A stretch of 32,383 nt of DNA, taken from assembly GCA_019240665.1 (NCBI GenBank), contig JAFAXZ010000090.1, positions 1 through 32,383 of the forward strand, read 5' to 3'. The notes beneath the pieces were generated by a model, which was given only the letters and a program-made list of their open reading frames with translations, ran no database searches and had not been told where the DNA came from. Position numbers and translations under genes: made by a program. Positions 1 through 8,316 of the stretch are shown one piece after another (positions within the stretch are counted from its first letter, which is position 1; each line of letters opens with the position of its first letter). Origin of the DNA: Pseudonocardiales bacterium (lineage in GTDB: Bacteria; Actinomycetota; Actinomycetes; Mycobacteriales; Pseudonocardiaceae).

Positions 1-171
1 CGGCGGGTGGAGGAGCCCGAGGCCCGCTCGGCGGACGCAATGGTCAGCGGAGAGCCCATGGAGGTCTATCTCTGGTCCTGGGGGCGGCTGCCCGACCAGT
101 CGGTCCGGATCTCCGGTGATCAGGACGCCGTCGCCCGTCTCTGGACCCTATTGCGCCCCGCAACGCAGTGA
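1..171 (+). CDS. C-terminal end of a maleylpyruvate isomerase / MDMPI-type mycothiol-dependent enzyme (5' truncated by window)
   Basis: Open frame from base 1 ending TGA at 169-171: ...GEPMEVYLWSWGRLPDQSVRISGDQDAVARLWTLLRPATQ*. The terminal pattern resembles the MDMPI C-terminal domain. Confidence 0.55.
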   Translation, partial: RRVEEPEARSADAMVSGEPMEVYLWSWGRLPDQSVRISGDQDAVARLWTLLRPATQ

Positions 172-192
172 GCTGATGGGGTGCTGAGGGCG

Positions 193-3100
193 TCAGGCCC
201 GTATTCGCAATCCACGGGGGGTGGCGCGGAACCCGGCGTCCCGCAGCAGATCGGCCAGCGCTGATCCCAGTGCCGCCTCGCCGTCGGCGCGCTCCACGGA
301 TAGCGAACCCAACCACCCCTGCTGCACAGCGCCGGCGAGGGCCTGTACTGCGGCACGCAAGGTGACGGTGTCTTCGGTGAAGGACAGTATCGATCGGCCA
401 CCGCGTTCGACGTAGATGACGGCCGCACCGTTGACTAAGACGGCCAGCGCCCCGGCTTTGCGTCCAGGCCGGTGTCGCACGTCACCGACCGTGGGCGGCC
501 ATGGCAAGGCAGCGCCGTAGGGCTGGGCGGGGTCGGTGGCGGCGAGTACCACCGTGGCGGCGGTGTCGTCGCCGGAGTGGCCCACAGCGCGCAGTCGGTC
601 GATGGCGCCGGGGACGGCGAACTGTGCGGCCCCGAGTCCTTCGACGACGTACCCGCGTCGACACTGGCCACCCTCCTCCATGGCCCGTAGCACCTGGTAG
701 ACGCCGGCAAAGCCGCCGGGGACTCGCTCGGTGTCCAGAGCCCCTCTAGTAAGTACCCCATGGCGCTCGAGGAACGTCTCGGCCCGGGCGTGCGCTCGTC
801 GGGTTGGGTCGAGCTGGGGCGCCGACGATTGTGACGCTGGCCGCTGGGGCGCCCTCGACAGCGACCAGCGTCCCGCGGTCATCGGCGGACCGGCGCGGGA
901 GGGCATTGGTGGCTGACGCGCGCGCATCCGGGCGTATCTTCCGCGCGGTGCGGAGCGGCGTGGTCGGTGCGCGGCTGAGCGGCCGGACACCAGGGCCCGC
1001 AGCGGCGCCAGCGAATCGTTGGTCAGCAAACCCGCCCATACCAGGTCCCACACCGCCGTGACCACGTCGGCGTCACCGGGCGCTGGTTCACCGTCTTCGA
1101 GCAGGTAATGGCTGGTCCAATCGGCAAGCTGCCGGAAGAACAGCGCGCCATCCCCGGCTGGACCGTCGGCGGGCTGCCAACCCAGCGCGCGCAGGACGCA
1201 GCGGCGTATCGGTGTGAGCGCAAGCTGCCCATCAGGGTCCGGCAGCACCAGATCAGCCAGGTCGGTGGGAGCCAGCGCGATCCACCCGTCGCCACCAGGC
1301 AGTGACCCGCAGCCGATCCAGCACACCTCGCCGGAAATAGTGAGCTGATCGAGCAGGGCAGGGGAGTAGCCGGGAAGGCGGGCCGGGAGCAGCAGCGATT
1401 CCAGCGCGCTAGCCGGCACCGGTGCACCAGCCAGCTGCTCCACTGCACCGAGGACGTCCTCCGGCGTGGGCGCGTTGCGCAGCCGTCGCCGCGGCCCGGA
1501 CTCCTCTCGAGTGTCCCAGGAGCTGATGCCGTGCCAGGCCGGCAGGAACCGGCCCAGGGCGGCCTGCTCCACCGGCTCAACCTCGGTCCGCAACCGGGCC
1601 AACGACGCTCGGCGCAGCCGCCGTAGCACCTCTGTGTGGCAGTATTCTGTGCCGCCACCGTCAAGCTTGACCGGGCGTAGTTCGCCACGAACCAGAATGC
1701 CCGCCCTGGTCATCTGATCCAGTACCGTGCCCATCACCGCGACTCCAAGCCCGAAGCGATCTGCGGCGGCGGCTGCGGTGAACGGCCCGCGCGTTCTCGC
1801 ATAGCGCAGCACAAGATCCCCGAGCGGGTCTGCCACTGGCTCGGTGAACGCCTCTGGTATCCCTATCGGTAGGGCCACGCCCAGTGCATCGCGCACCCGC
1901 CCGGCGTCCTCGATGGCGATCCAGCGTCGCTTGCCGGTAATCCGCACCATGACCGCCCGGCGGGCCGCGCCGAGCTCGGCAAGCCACTCCGGGGCGACCC
2001 CGCGCTGAGCGGCCTCGGCCTCGGTGAGGCCGCCCAGCGCGCGCAGCACATCAGCAGCGCTTTCGACGTCTCGGGCATGCCGGTCGGGGTCGATGCGCTG
2101 CAGCTGTGCCTCCACCTCCACGAGCACCTCGGGGTCGAGCAGCTCGCGAATCGCCTCGGCACCCAGCAGCTCCGCCAGCAGTGTGGAGTCGAGGGCCAGC
2201 GCTGCGGCCCTACGCTCGGCCACCGGGGCGTCGAGCTCGTAGAGGAACATTCCCAGGTAACCGAAGAGCAGGCTGCGGGCAAACGGTGATGGCGACGGGG
2301 TGGCCACCTCCACCACCCGCACCCGTCGGGCTCGCACCTCCGACATCAGTTCGCGCAGCCCGGGCAGGTCATAGACGTCCTGCAGGCACTCCCGCATTGC
2401 CTCCAGCACCACGGGAAACTGCTCGTACTTCGAGGCGACGGTGAGCAGCTGGGCCGACCGCTGCCGCTGCTGCCACAGCGGTGTGCGGCGTCTCGGGTCG
2501 CGGCGGGGCAGCAGCAATGACCGTGCGGCGCATTCCCGGAACCGGGAAGCGAACAGCGCTGAGGTGCCCACCTCGGCGATCACGAGCTGCTCCACCTCAT
2601 CCGGGTCGAGCAGCACGTCCTCAGCAGTAGGGAGCACCTCGGTCCCCTGCGCGTCCAGGGCGTCCGGCAGCCGTAGCACGATACCGTCGTCCGCGCTGGC
2701 CACCTGCGCGTCGACACCGCGCCGTTCCCGCAGCCGGGCGCCGATCGCCAGCGCCCATGGCCCATTGACCTGCGCGCCGAACGGGGAGTGCACCACCATC
2801 CGCCAGTCACCTAGCTCGTCGCGGAAACGCTCCACCAGGACGGTGCGGTCGTCGGGCAGATGCCCGGTGGCTTCGCGCTGCTCGCGTAAGTAGGTCAGCA
2901 GGTTGTCGGCCGCCCAGGCATCGAGCCCGGCCGCCTCGATGCGCCTGCGTGCCACGTTCACCCCGGCGCCGCTCAGCTCGCGGACGAACGCGCCCAGTGC
3001 CCGTCCTAACTCCAGAGGCCGACCCGGAGCGTCGCCCTTCCAGAATGGCATCCGGGCCGGCTCGCCGGGCGCGGGCAGCGCGATGACCCGGTCGTGGGTG

Positions 3101-4917
3101 ATGTCGACGATCTTCCACGACGTTGAACCGAGCAGGAACGTGTCGCCCACTCGTGACTCGTATACCATCTCCTCGTCGAGCTCACCGACCCGTGAGCCTG
3201 CCCTGCCGGCAGCGCTGGGGGTCATCACGGTGAACAGCCCCCGGTCCGGGATGGTGCCGCCAGAGGTGACCGCCAGCCGCTGCGCTCCCGGCCGCCCGCG
3301 CAGCTCGTCGCTTATCCGATCCCAGACGATCCGCGGGCGCAGCTCGGCGAATTCCTCTGACGGGTAGCGCCCCGCCAGCATGTCCAGGACGGCGTGCAAC
3401 GCTGAATCGGGCAGAGCCGAGTACGGCGCGGCGCGACGGAGGAGTGCGGCGAGATCGTCGACGGTCCAGGAATCCAGCGCGACCATGGCCACCACTTGTT
3501 GGGCGAGCACGTCCAGCGGGTTGCGGGGGTAGCGCAGCGCCTCGATTGCGCCGCTGGCCATCCGTTCCGCGATCACTGCGCACGAAACCAGGTCACCGCG
3601 GAACTTGGGAAAGACCACGCCCCGGGACACTGCACCTACCTGGTGCCCGGCCCGACCGATCCGCTGTAGGCCCGACGCCACTGTCGGGGGGGCCTCGACC
3701 TGCACGACGAGGTCCACCGCTCCCATGTCGATGCCCAGCTCGAGCGAGGAGGTGGCGACTACGCACGGCAATCGGCCAGACTTGAGCTCCTCTTCGACCA
3801 CGGTTCGCCGCTCGCGTGACATCGAGCCGTGATGTGCCTTGGCAATCGCTTCGGAAGCACCACCGGCGAGCCCGGCCTGGCCCATCAGCTCAGCCGGCAT
3901 CCGGTCTCGGGGTGTTGCGGGTTCGTCGACGGCCAACTCATTGAGCCGGGAGGTGAGCCGCTCGGCCAGCCGACGTGAGTTGGCGAACACGATTGTCGAG
4001 CGGTGCGCGCGCACCAGCTCCAGCACCCGCCGCTCCACCGTGGGCCAGATTGAGGCACGGTGCTCTGCCGCCCCCTCGGACTTCCCTGCCAGCTCGTCCC
4101 CGGTCAGCTCGCCCCGTGTCGAATTACCCAGTGTCGAATTACCCAGTGTCGAATCGCCCAGTGTCGACATGTCCGGCACCGGCACCTGCACCGAGATCTC
4201 GATCGTCTTGGCCGACGCCGGCTGCACCACCCGCACCGGTCGGCCCCCGGCGAGAAAGGCGCTGACCTCCTCGACGGGACGCACGGTGGCGGACAGGCCG
4301 ATCCGCTGGGCAGGTTTGTCCAGCAGGGCATCCAGCCGCTCCAAGGACAAAGCCAGGTGCGCGCCGCGCTTGGTGCCGGCGACGGCGTGCACCTCGTCGA
4401 CGATCACGGTATGGACTCCGCGCAACGCCTCCCTGCCCGCCGATGTCAGCAGCAAGAACAGCGACTCTGGGGTGGTGACAAGCACGTCGGTCGGGGTGCG
4501 GGCGAAGGCACGGCGCTGATCGGCCGGGGTGTCGCCAGTGCGCATCCCCACCCGGATATCTGGCGTTGGCAGGCTCAACCGATGCGCGGCCTGCCAGATG
4601 CCTGCCAGCGGGGACCGCAGGTTGCGCTCGACGTCCACCGCGAGGGCCTTGAGCGGGGAGATGTAGAGCACCCGGCAACGCCTTGTCGGCTCGTCCGGGG
4701 GCCCCGCGACGGCTAGCCGGTCCAGCGCCCACAGAAATGCGGCGAGGGTCTTGCCCGATCCGGTGGGTGCGACCACCAGAACGTGCTGCCCGTCGGCGAC
4801 GGCGCTCCAGGCGCCAAGCTGTGCTGGGGTAGGCCCGGCGAAAGCCCCCGTGAACCAGTCCCGGGTGGCGGGGGAGAAGCGCTCGAGCACGTCCACAATC
4901 ATGGTCTCTTGCCGCAT
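193..4917 (-). CDS. lhr: Lhr-family large ATP-dependent DNA helicase
   Basis: 1574 aa ORF with Walker A (VVAPTGSGKT), DEVH box (VDEVHAVAGTKRG), SATVRP, QRIGRAGH and the long Lhr C-terminal region. An alternative start MIVDVLERF lies a few codons downstream. Confidence 0.95.
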   Translation of the reverse strand: MRQETMIVDVLERFSPATRDWFTGAFAGPTPAQLGAWSAVADGQHVLVVAPTGSGKTLAAFLWALDRLAVAGPPDEPTRRCRVLYISPLKALAVDVERNLRSPLAGIWQAAHRLSLPTPDIRVGMRTGDTPADQRRAFARTPTDVLVTTPESLFLLLTSAGREALRGVHTVIVDEVHAVAGTKRGAHLALSLERLDALLDKPAQRIGLSATVRPVEEVSAFLAGGRPVRVVQPASAKTIEISVQVPVPDMSTLGDSTLGNSTLGNSTRGELTGDELAGKSEGAAEHRASIWPTVERRVLELVRAHRSTIVFANSRRLAERLTSRLNELAVDEPATPRDRMPAELMGQAGLAGGASEAIAKAHHGSMSRERRTVVEEELKSGRLPCVVATSSLELGIDMGAVDLVVQVEAPPTVASGLQRIGRAGHQVGAVSRGVVFPKFRGDLVSCAVIAERMASGAIEALRYPRNPLDVLAQQVVAMVALDSWTVDDLAALLRRAAPYSALPDSALHAVLDMLAGRYPSEEFAELRPRIVWDRISDELRGRPGAQRLAVTSGGTIPDRGLFTVMTPSAAGRAGSRVGELDEEMVYESRVGDTFLLGSTSWKIVDITHDRVIALPAPGEPARMPFWKGDAPGRPLELGRALGAFVRELSGAGVNVARRRIEAAGLDAWAADNLLTYLREQREATGHLPDDRTVLVERFRDELGDWRMVVHSPFGAQVNGPWALAIGARLRERRGVDAQVASADDGIVLRLPDALDAQGTEVLPTAEDVLLDPDEVEQLVIAEVGTSALFASRFRECAARSLLLPRRDPRRRTPLWQQRQRSAQLLTVASKYEQFPVVLEAMRECLQDVYDLPGLRELMSEVRARRVRVVEVATPSPSPFARSLLFGYLGMFLYELDAPVAERRAAALALDSTLLAELLGAEAIRELLDPEVLVEVEAQLQRIDPDRHARDVESAADVLRALGGLTEAEAAQRGVAPEWLAELGAARRAVMVRITGKRRWIAIEDAGRVRDALGVALPIGIPEAFTEPVADPLGDLVLRYARTRGPFTAAAAADRFGLGVAVMGTVLDQMTRAGILVRGELRPVKLDGGGTEYCHTEVLRRLRRASLARLRTEVEPVEQAALGRFLPAWHGISSWDTREESGPRRRLRNAPTPEDVLGAVEQLAGAPVPASALESLLLPARLPGYSPALLDQLTISGEVCWIGCGSLPGGDGWIALAPTDLADLVLPDPDGQLALTPIRRCVLRALGWQPADGPAGDGALFFRQLADWTSHYLLEDGEPAPGDADVVTAVWDLVWAGLLTNDSLAPLRALVSGRSAAHRPRRSAPRGRYARMRARQPPMPSRAGPPMTAGRWSLSRAPQRPASQSSAPQLDPTRRAHARAETFLERHGVLTRGALDTERVPGGFAGVYQVLRAMEEGGQCRRGYVVEGLGAAQFAVPGAIDRLRAVGHSGDDTAATVVLAATDPAQPYGAALPWPPTVGDVRHRPGRKAGALAVLVNGAAVIYVERGGRSILSFTEDTVTLRAAVQALAGAVQQGWLGSLSVERADGEAALGSALADLLRDAGFRATPRGLRIRA
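4106..4165. repeat. In-frame 15-bp minisatellite within lhr (about 4 units)
   Basis: gaattacccagtgtc units at 4121-4135 and 4136-4150, variant gaatcgcccagtgtc at 4151-4165, with a degenerate unit upstream. Encodes STLGDSTLGNSTLGNSTRGE. Confidence 0.9.
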
Positions 4918-5001
4918 TGAGCGGACTTAGCGGGGTAACCGGCACTCCAATAACTCCGCTGATAACCCCGCTGAGCCCGCGGGATGTGACGAATCTGGAG
5001 A

Positions 5002-6090
5002 TTATCGGCGTAGGGCGGGACGGGCGTTGACGAGGATCTTGCGCAGGCGGCCTACGTCGGTGATCCGTCGCTCGGCTAGGTGGTCGGCGGCTACGGCGGG
5101 GGGCATGCCGTCCCGCTCGGCCAGCTCGAAGATCTTCCGGGTGGTATCGAAGATCCTGGCGACCCGAGCCTTGGCCCGCTGGAAGTCGAAGCCCTCGATC
5201 TCGTCGGCCACCTGAATGACTCCACCGGAGTTCACCACATAGTCGGGTGCATAGAGGATGCCCCGCTCGTCGAGAAGCTTTTCCACGCCGGGGTGCTCCA
5301 GTTGGTTGTTCGCGCCACCACAGACGATCTTGGCGCGCAGCGCTGTCACCGTGGGATCGTCCAGCGCCGCACCAAGCGCGCACGGAGCGTACACGTCGAT
5401 TGGCTCGCGTACGAGCGCTTCGGTGTTCGGCGCCACCTCCACCTCGGGATGCGCGGCGCGGATCCGCTCGATAGCCAGTTCGCTGACGTCGGCCACGATC
5501 ACCTCTGCGCCGTCGGCGAGCACGTGATCAACGAGGTGTCTCCCGACCTTGCCGACGCCGGCGATACCCACCCAACGCCCATACAGGGTTGATGCACCCC
5601 AGACGTGTTCGGCGGCCGCGCGCATGCCCTGGAAGACGCCGAAGGCGGTCAGGATCGACGAGTCGCCGGCGCCGCCGTGGGCCACCGAGCGCCCGGTGAC
5701 GAACTCGGACTCCCTGGCGACGATGTCCATGTCCTCGACGTAGGTGCCGACATCACATGCGGTGATGTAGCGCCCGCCCAGCGACTGGACGAAGCGCCCA
5801 TAAGCGCGCAGCACCACCTCGGTCTTGTCCCGGGTCGGGTCGCCGAGGATGACGGCCTTGCCCCCGCCGTGGTCCAGCCCTGCGAGCGCGTTCTTGTAGG
5901 ACATCGCGCGGGACAGGTGCAGCACGTCGGCAAGGGCGTCCTCCTCGCTGGGGTAAGGGTGGAAGCGGGTGCCGCCGAGTGCCGGTCCCAGTGCGGTGGA
6001 ATGGATGGCGATGATGGCGCGAAGCCCAGCAGGCTCGTCGCGGCAGAATACGACTTGCTCGTGGTCGCCAGATCCTAATATGTCGGTCAC
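5002..6090 (-). CDS. vdh: Glu/Leu/Phe/Val dehydrogenase, valine dehydrogenase-like
   Basis: [43 protein letters not shown]...[10 protein letters not shown]...GIAGVGKVG; close to Streptomyces Vdh from memory. GTG start. Confidence 0.9.
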   Translation of the reverse strand: MTDILGSGDHEQVVFCRDEPAGLRAIIAIHSTALGPALGGTRFHPYPSEEDALADVLHLSRAMSYKNALAGLDHGGGKAVILGDPTRDKTEVVLRAYGRFVQSLGGRYITACDVGTYVEDMDIVARESEFVTGRSVAHGGAGDSSILTAFGVFQGMRAAAEHVWGASTLYGRWVGIAGVGKVGRHLVDHVLADGAEVIVADVSELAIERIRAAHPEVEVAPNTEALVREPIDVYAPCALGAALDDPTVTALRAKIVCGGANNQLEHPGVEKLLDERGILYAPDYVVNSGGVIQVADEIEGFDFQRAKARVARIFDTTRKIFELAERDGMPPAVAADHLAERRITDVGRLRKILVNARPALRR

Positions 6091-6224
6091 GGTGGTGGCC
6101 CCCTCCCGTTCGGTGGCGCGCTTGTGGCGCGTGCCGCTGTGCAGCGTATGCCCGCGCCGGTCGCATCAGACGCGGACAACGGATGGCACCATCTGGCGAG
6201 TACGTGGCGGACAAGGAGAAGAGC

Positions 6225-7757
6225 ATGCGGGTCACCGGACTCGGACACGCCGGGTTGTTTATCAAGACGGCCGCCGGCAGCGTGCTCTGCGATCCCTGGG
6301 TGAACCCGGCCTTTTTCGGCTCGTGGTTCCCCTTCCCGGACAACAGTGACCTGGACTGGGACGCCCTCGGACAGGCCGACTTTCTCTACATCTCGCACCT
6401 GCATCGTGATCACTTCGATGGTGAGCTGCTGCGCCGGCACGTGCGCAAGGGCACCACGGTGCTGCTGCCGGAGTACCCGACTGACGAGTTGCAGCGCGAG
6501 CTCACTAGTCTTGGGTTCCGGACCTTCCTGCGCACGCAGTCAGGTGTCCCGGTGGAATGTGACGGGTTACGCATCATGATCACGTCACTGACCGGGCCCA
6601 GCGACGGGCCGATCGGTGACTCGGCGCTGTCCCTGGACGACGGTCGCACCGTGATCCTCAACCAGAACGATGCCCACCCGCTGGACATCGAACGGCTCCG
6701 GGACTTCGGCGAGGTGCATGGGTATTTCACCCAGTTCTCCGGCGCGATTTGGTGGCCGATGGTCTACGACCTGCCCGACGGCGCGCGCCAGGAGTTCGCC
6801 CGCCGCAAGCGGGCCGGGCAGACCGAGCGGGCGCTGCGCTATATCGACGCCGTGGGCGCCGCGCACGTGTTCCCCACCGCAGGGCCGCCCTGCTTCCTCG
6901 ATGAGGAGCTCTTCGAGGTCAACGGGGTCGGCCGAGACGGAGACAGCATCTTCACCGACCAGATGGAGTTCCTGGCCGAGCTGACCTCGGCGCGTCCTGG
7001 AGTGTCGGCTCACCTGCTGTTGCCAGGAAGCGTCGCCGAGTTGGATGAGTCGCGCTGTGAGCTCACTCACCGGCGCTCGGCCGCCGAGATCGCCCACATC
7101 TTCGGTGAGAAGACCAGTTACCTGCGCGAGTACCAGGCCCGCGCACAGCCCGCCCTGGCGCGGGAGCGGGCTAGCCGGGCGCCAGTGCCGGCTGACCTGC
7201 TCGAGCAGCTCAAACAGTGGTGGGAGCCGCTGCTCAAGCGAGCCGAAAACATCTGCACCGGGGTCGGTGGCCCTGTTCGCCTGGACGTCGGTGAGCGTTC
7301 ACTAGTGATCGACTTTACCGCTCGCGAGGTGCGCAGGTTCGCTGGCGAGCACTGCCGCTACCGGCTGTCCACATCGGCGGATCTGGTCGCCACCAACCTG
7401 GCACGCCGTGAGGTGGACTGGTCAAACAGCCTGTTTCTGTCCCTGCGGTTTCGGGCCAGCCGGGTCGGCCAGTACAACGAGTTCGTCTACGTCTTCTTCA
7501 AGTGCTTGTCGCAGGAACGCATCGACTACGTCGAGAACTGGTACGACGAGCGCAACGATGACGGCGCGGATATCACCCTGGACGGCTGGCGCGTGCAACG
7601 TCGCTGCCCGCACCTGCGCGCTGACCTGGCTAAGTTCGGCAGCGTCTCCGATGGGGTTCTCGTCTGCGCCTTACACGGCTGGCGCTTCGACCTGGCCACG
7701 GGTCGCTGCCTGACCGCGGCTGGACATCACATTCGCGCCGCACCGCTTCAGAGCTAA
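6225..7757 (+). CDS. namH: MBL-fold plus C-terminal Rieske [2Fe-2S] protein, NamH (UDP-MurNAc hydroxylase, Rv3818)-like
   Basis: MRVTGLGHAGLFIKTAAGSVLCDPWVNPAFFGSWFPFPDNS, SHLHRDHFD metal motif, and C-terminal CPH...CALH Rieske ligands. Near colinear with Rv3818 as recalled. Confidence 0.85.
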   Translation: MRVTGLGHAGLFIKTAAGSVLCDPWVNPAFFGSWFPFPDNSDLDWDALGQADFLYISHLHRDHFDGELLRRHVRKGTTVLLPEYPTDELQRELTSLGFRTFLRTQSGVPVECDGLRIMITSLTGPSDGPIGDSALSLDDGRTVILNQNDAHPLDIERLRDFGEVHGYFTQFSGAIWWPMVYDLPDGARQEFARRKRAGQTERALRYIDAVGAAHVFPTAGPPCFLDEELFEVNGVGRDGDSIFTDQMEFLAELTSARPGVSAHLLLPGSVAELDESRCELTHRRSAAEIAHIFGEKTSYLREYQARAQPALARERASRAPVPADLLEQLKQWWEPLLKRAENICTGVGGPVRLDVGERSLVIDFTAREVRRFAGEHCRYRLSTSADLVATNLARREVDWSNSLFLSLRFRASRVGQYNEFVYVFFKCLSQERIDYVENWYDERNDDGADITLDGWRVQRRCPHLRADLAKFGSVSDGVLVCALHGWRFDLATGRCLTAAGHHIRAAPLQS

Positions 7758-7776
7758 CGCGCCGCTTCGGAGCTAA
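7743..7776. repeat. Tandem duplication (19-bp period, 2 copies) spanning the namH-like stop codon
   Basis: ccgcttcagagctaa (7743-7757) and ccgcttcggagctaa (7762-7776), one mismatch. Confidence 0.85.
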
Positions 7777-7797
7777 GTAGTGTCGCTTTGTCGCGGG

Positions 7798-7920
7798 TCA
7801 GCGGCTTCGTTGCTGCCACCACCATCGGATGAGCACCAGCAGAGCAGAGAGCAAGCCGAAAAGCATCACCAGCTGTCCGGCGGTGGAGGACAGCCCGGTC
7901 GGGTCGCCTTGGGCGAGCAC
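7798..7920 (-). CDS. Possible 40-aa single-TM small protein
   Basis: Not in the supplied ORF list; read by eye: (GTG)VLAQGDPTGLSSTAGQLVMLFGLLSALLVLIRWWWQQRSR*. Hydrophobic helix followed by a WWW/basic tail. Confidence 0.35.
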   Translation of the reverse strand: MLAQGDPTGLSSTAGQLVMLFGLLSALLVLIRWWWQQRSR

Positions 7921-7960
7921 CCCATCACGATAGCCGGGGACCTGTACCTAACCTGGAGGG

Positions 7961-8155
7961 ATGCGGATAACCCACCTCCGGCAGCGGATGGACGAGGAAT
8001 TTGGCCCGGTCAGGGCGGCCGCGCTGGCCCATGATCACGTGTTCGCCGAGTTCGGCGGCCGGACGGTGAACGGGGCGCTGGAGGCGGGGATTGACACCAA
8101 GCGGGTATGGGCTGTGGTGTGCGCCACATTCGACGTTCCCGAAGAGCGACGCTGA
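7961..8155 (+). CDS. DUF3046 family protein
   Basis: [67 protein letters not shown]3046-like and placed directly upstream of recA as in mycobacteria. Confidence 0.85.
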   Translation: MRITHLRQRMDEEFGPVRAAALAHDHVFAEFGGRTVNGALEAGIDTKRVWAVVCATFDVPEERR

Positions 8156-8196
8156 GCACGTGGACTCCGGCCTTGTTCGGCGTGTCGCTCCTGGTG

Positions 8197-8212
8197 TCGA
8201 ACATGCGTTCGT
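8197..8212. promoter_or_regulatory. LexA-binding SOS box upstream of recA
   Basis: TCGAAC-ATGC-GTTCGT, one mismatch to the actinobacterial consensus TCGAAC-N4-GTTCGA. Confidence 0.88.
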
Positions 8213-8271
8213 CTAAGATGTTGTCCACAGTCGGACTCCATATCCACAGATCCGGCGTGTGTCGCTGGGAA

Positions 8272-8294
8272 GTGTCGGTCCTACCGCTTAGCGT
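8272..8294 (+). promoter_or_regulatory. RecA-NDp-type (LexA-independent, PafBC-associated) DNA-damage promoter
   Basis: gTGTCGGTc-N8(ctaccgct)-TAGCGT matches tTGTCRgtg-N8-TAnnnT and lies about 22 bp upstream of the recA ATG. Confidence 0.7.
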
Positions 8295-8316
8295 CGGCCC
8301 CGACCTAGAAGAACCG

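Noticed and set aside
3839-4519. 226-aa plus-strand ORF antisense to lhr
   Set aside because: Ser/Arg/Ala-rich composition typical of antisense frames of GC-rich genes.
4929-4972. Inverted repeat agcggggt / accccgct between vdh and lhr as terminator
   Set aside because: Only 8-bp arms with a 28-nt loop; weak and without a U-tract.
4139-5383. 414-aa minus-strand ORF overlapping lhr and vdh
   Set aside because: Shadow frame of high-GC lhr/vdh coding sequence; peptide is Arg/Pro/Gly-rich without domain features.
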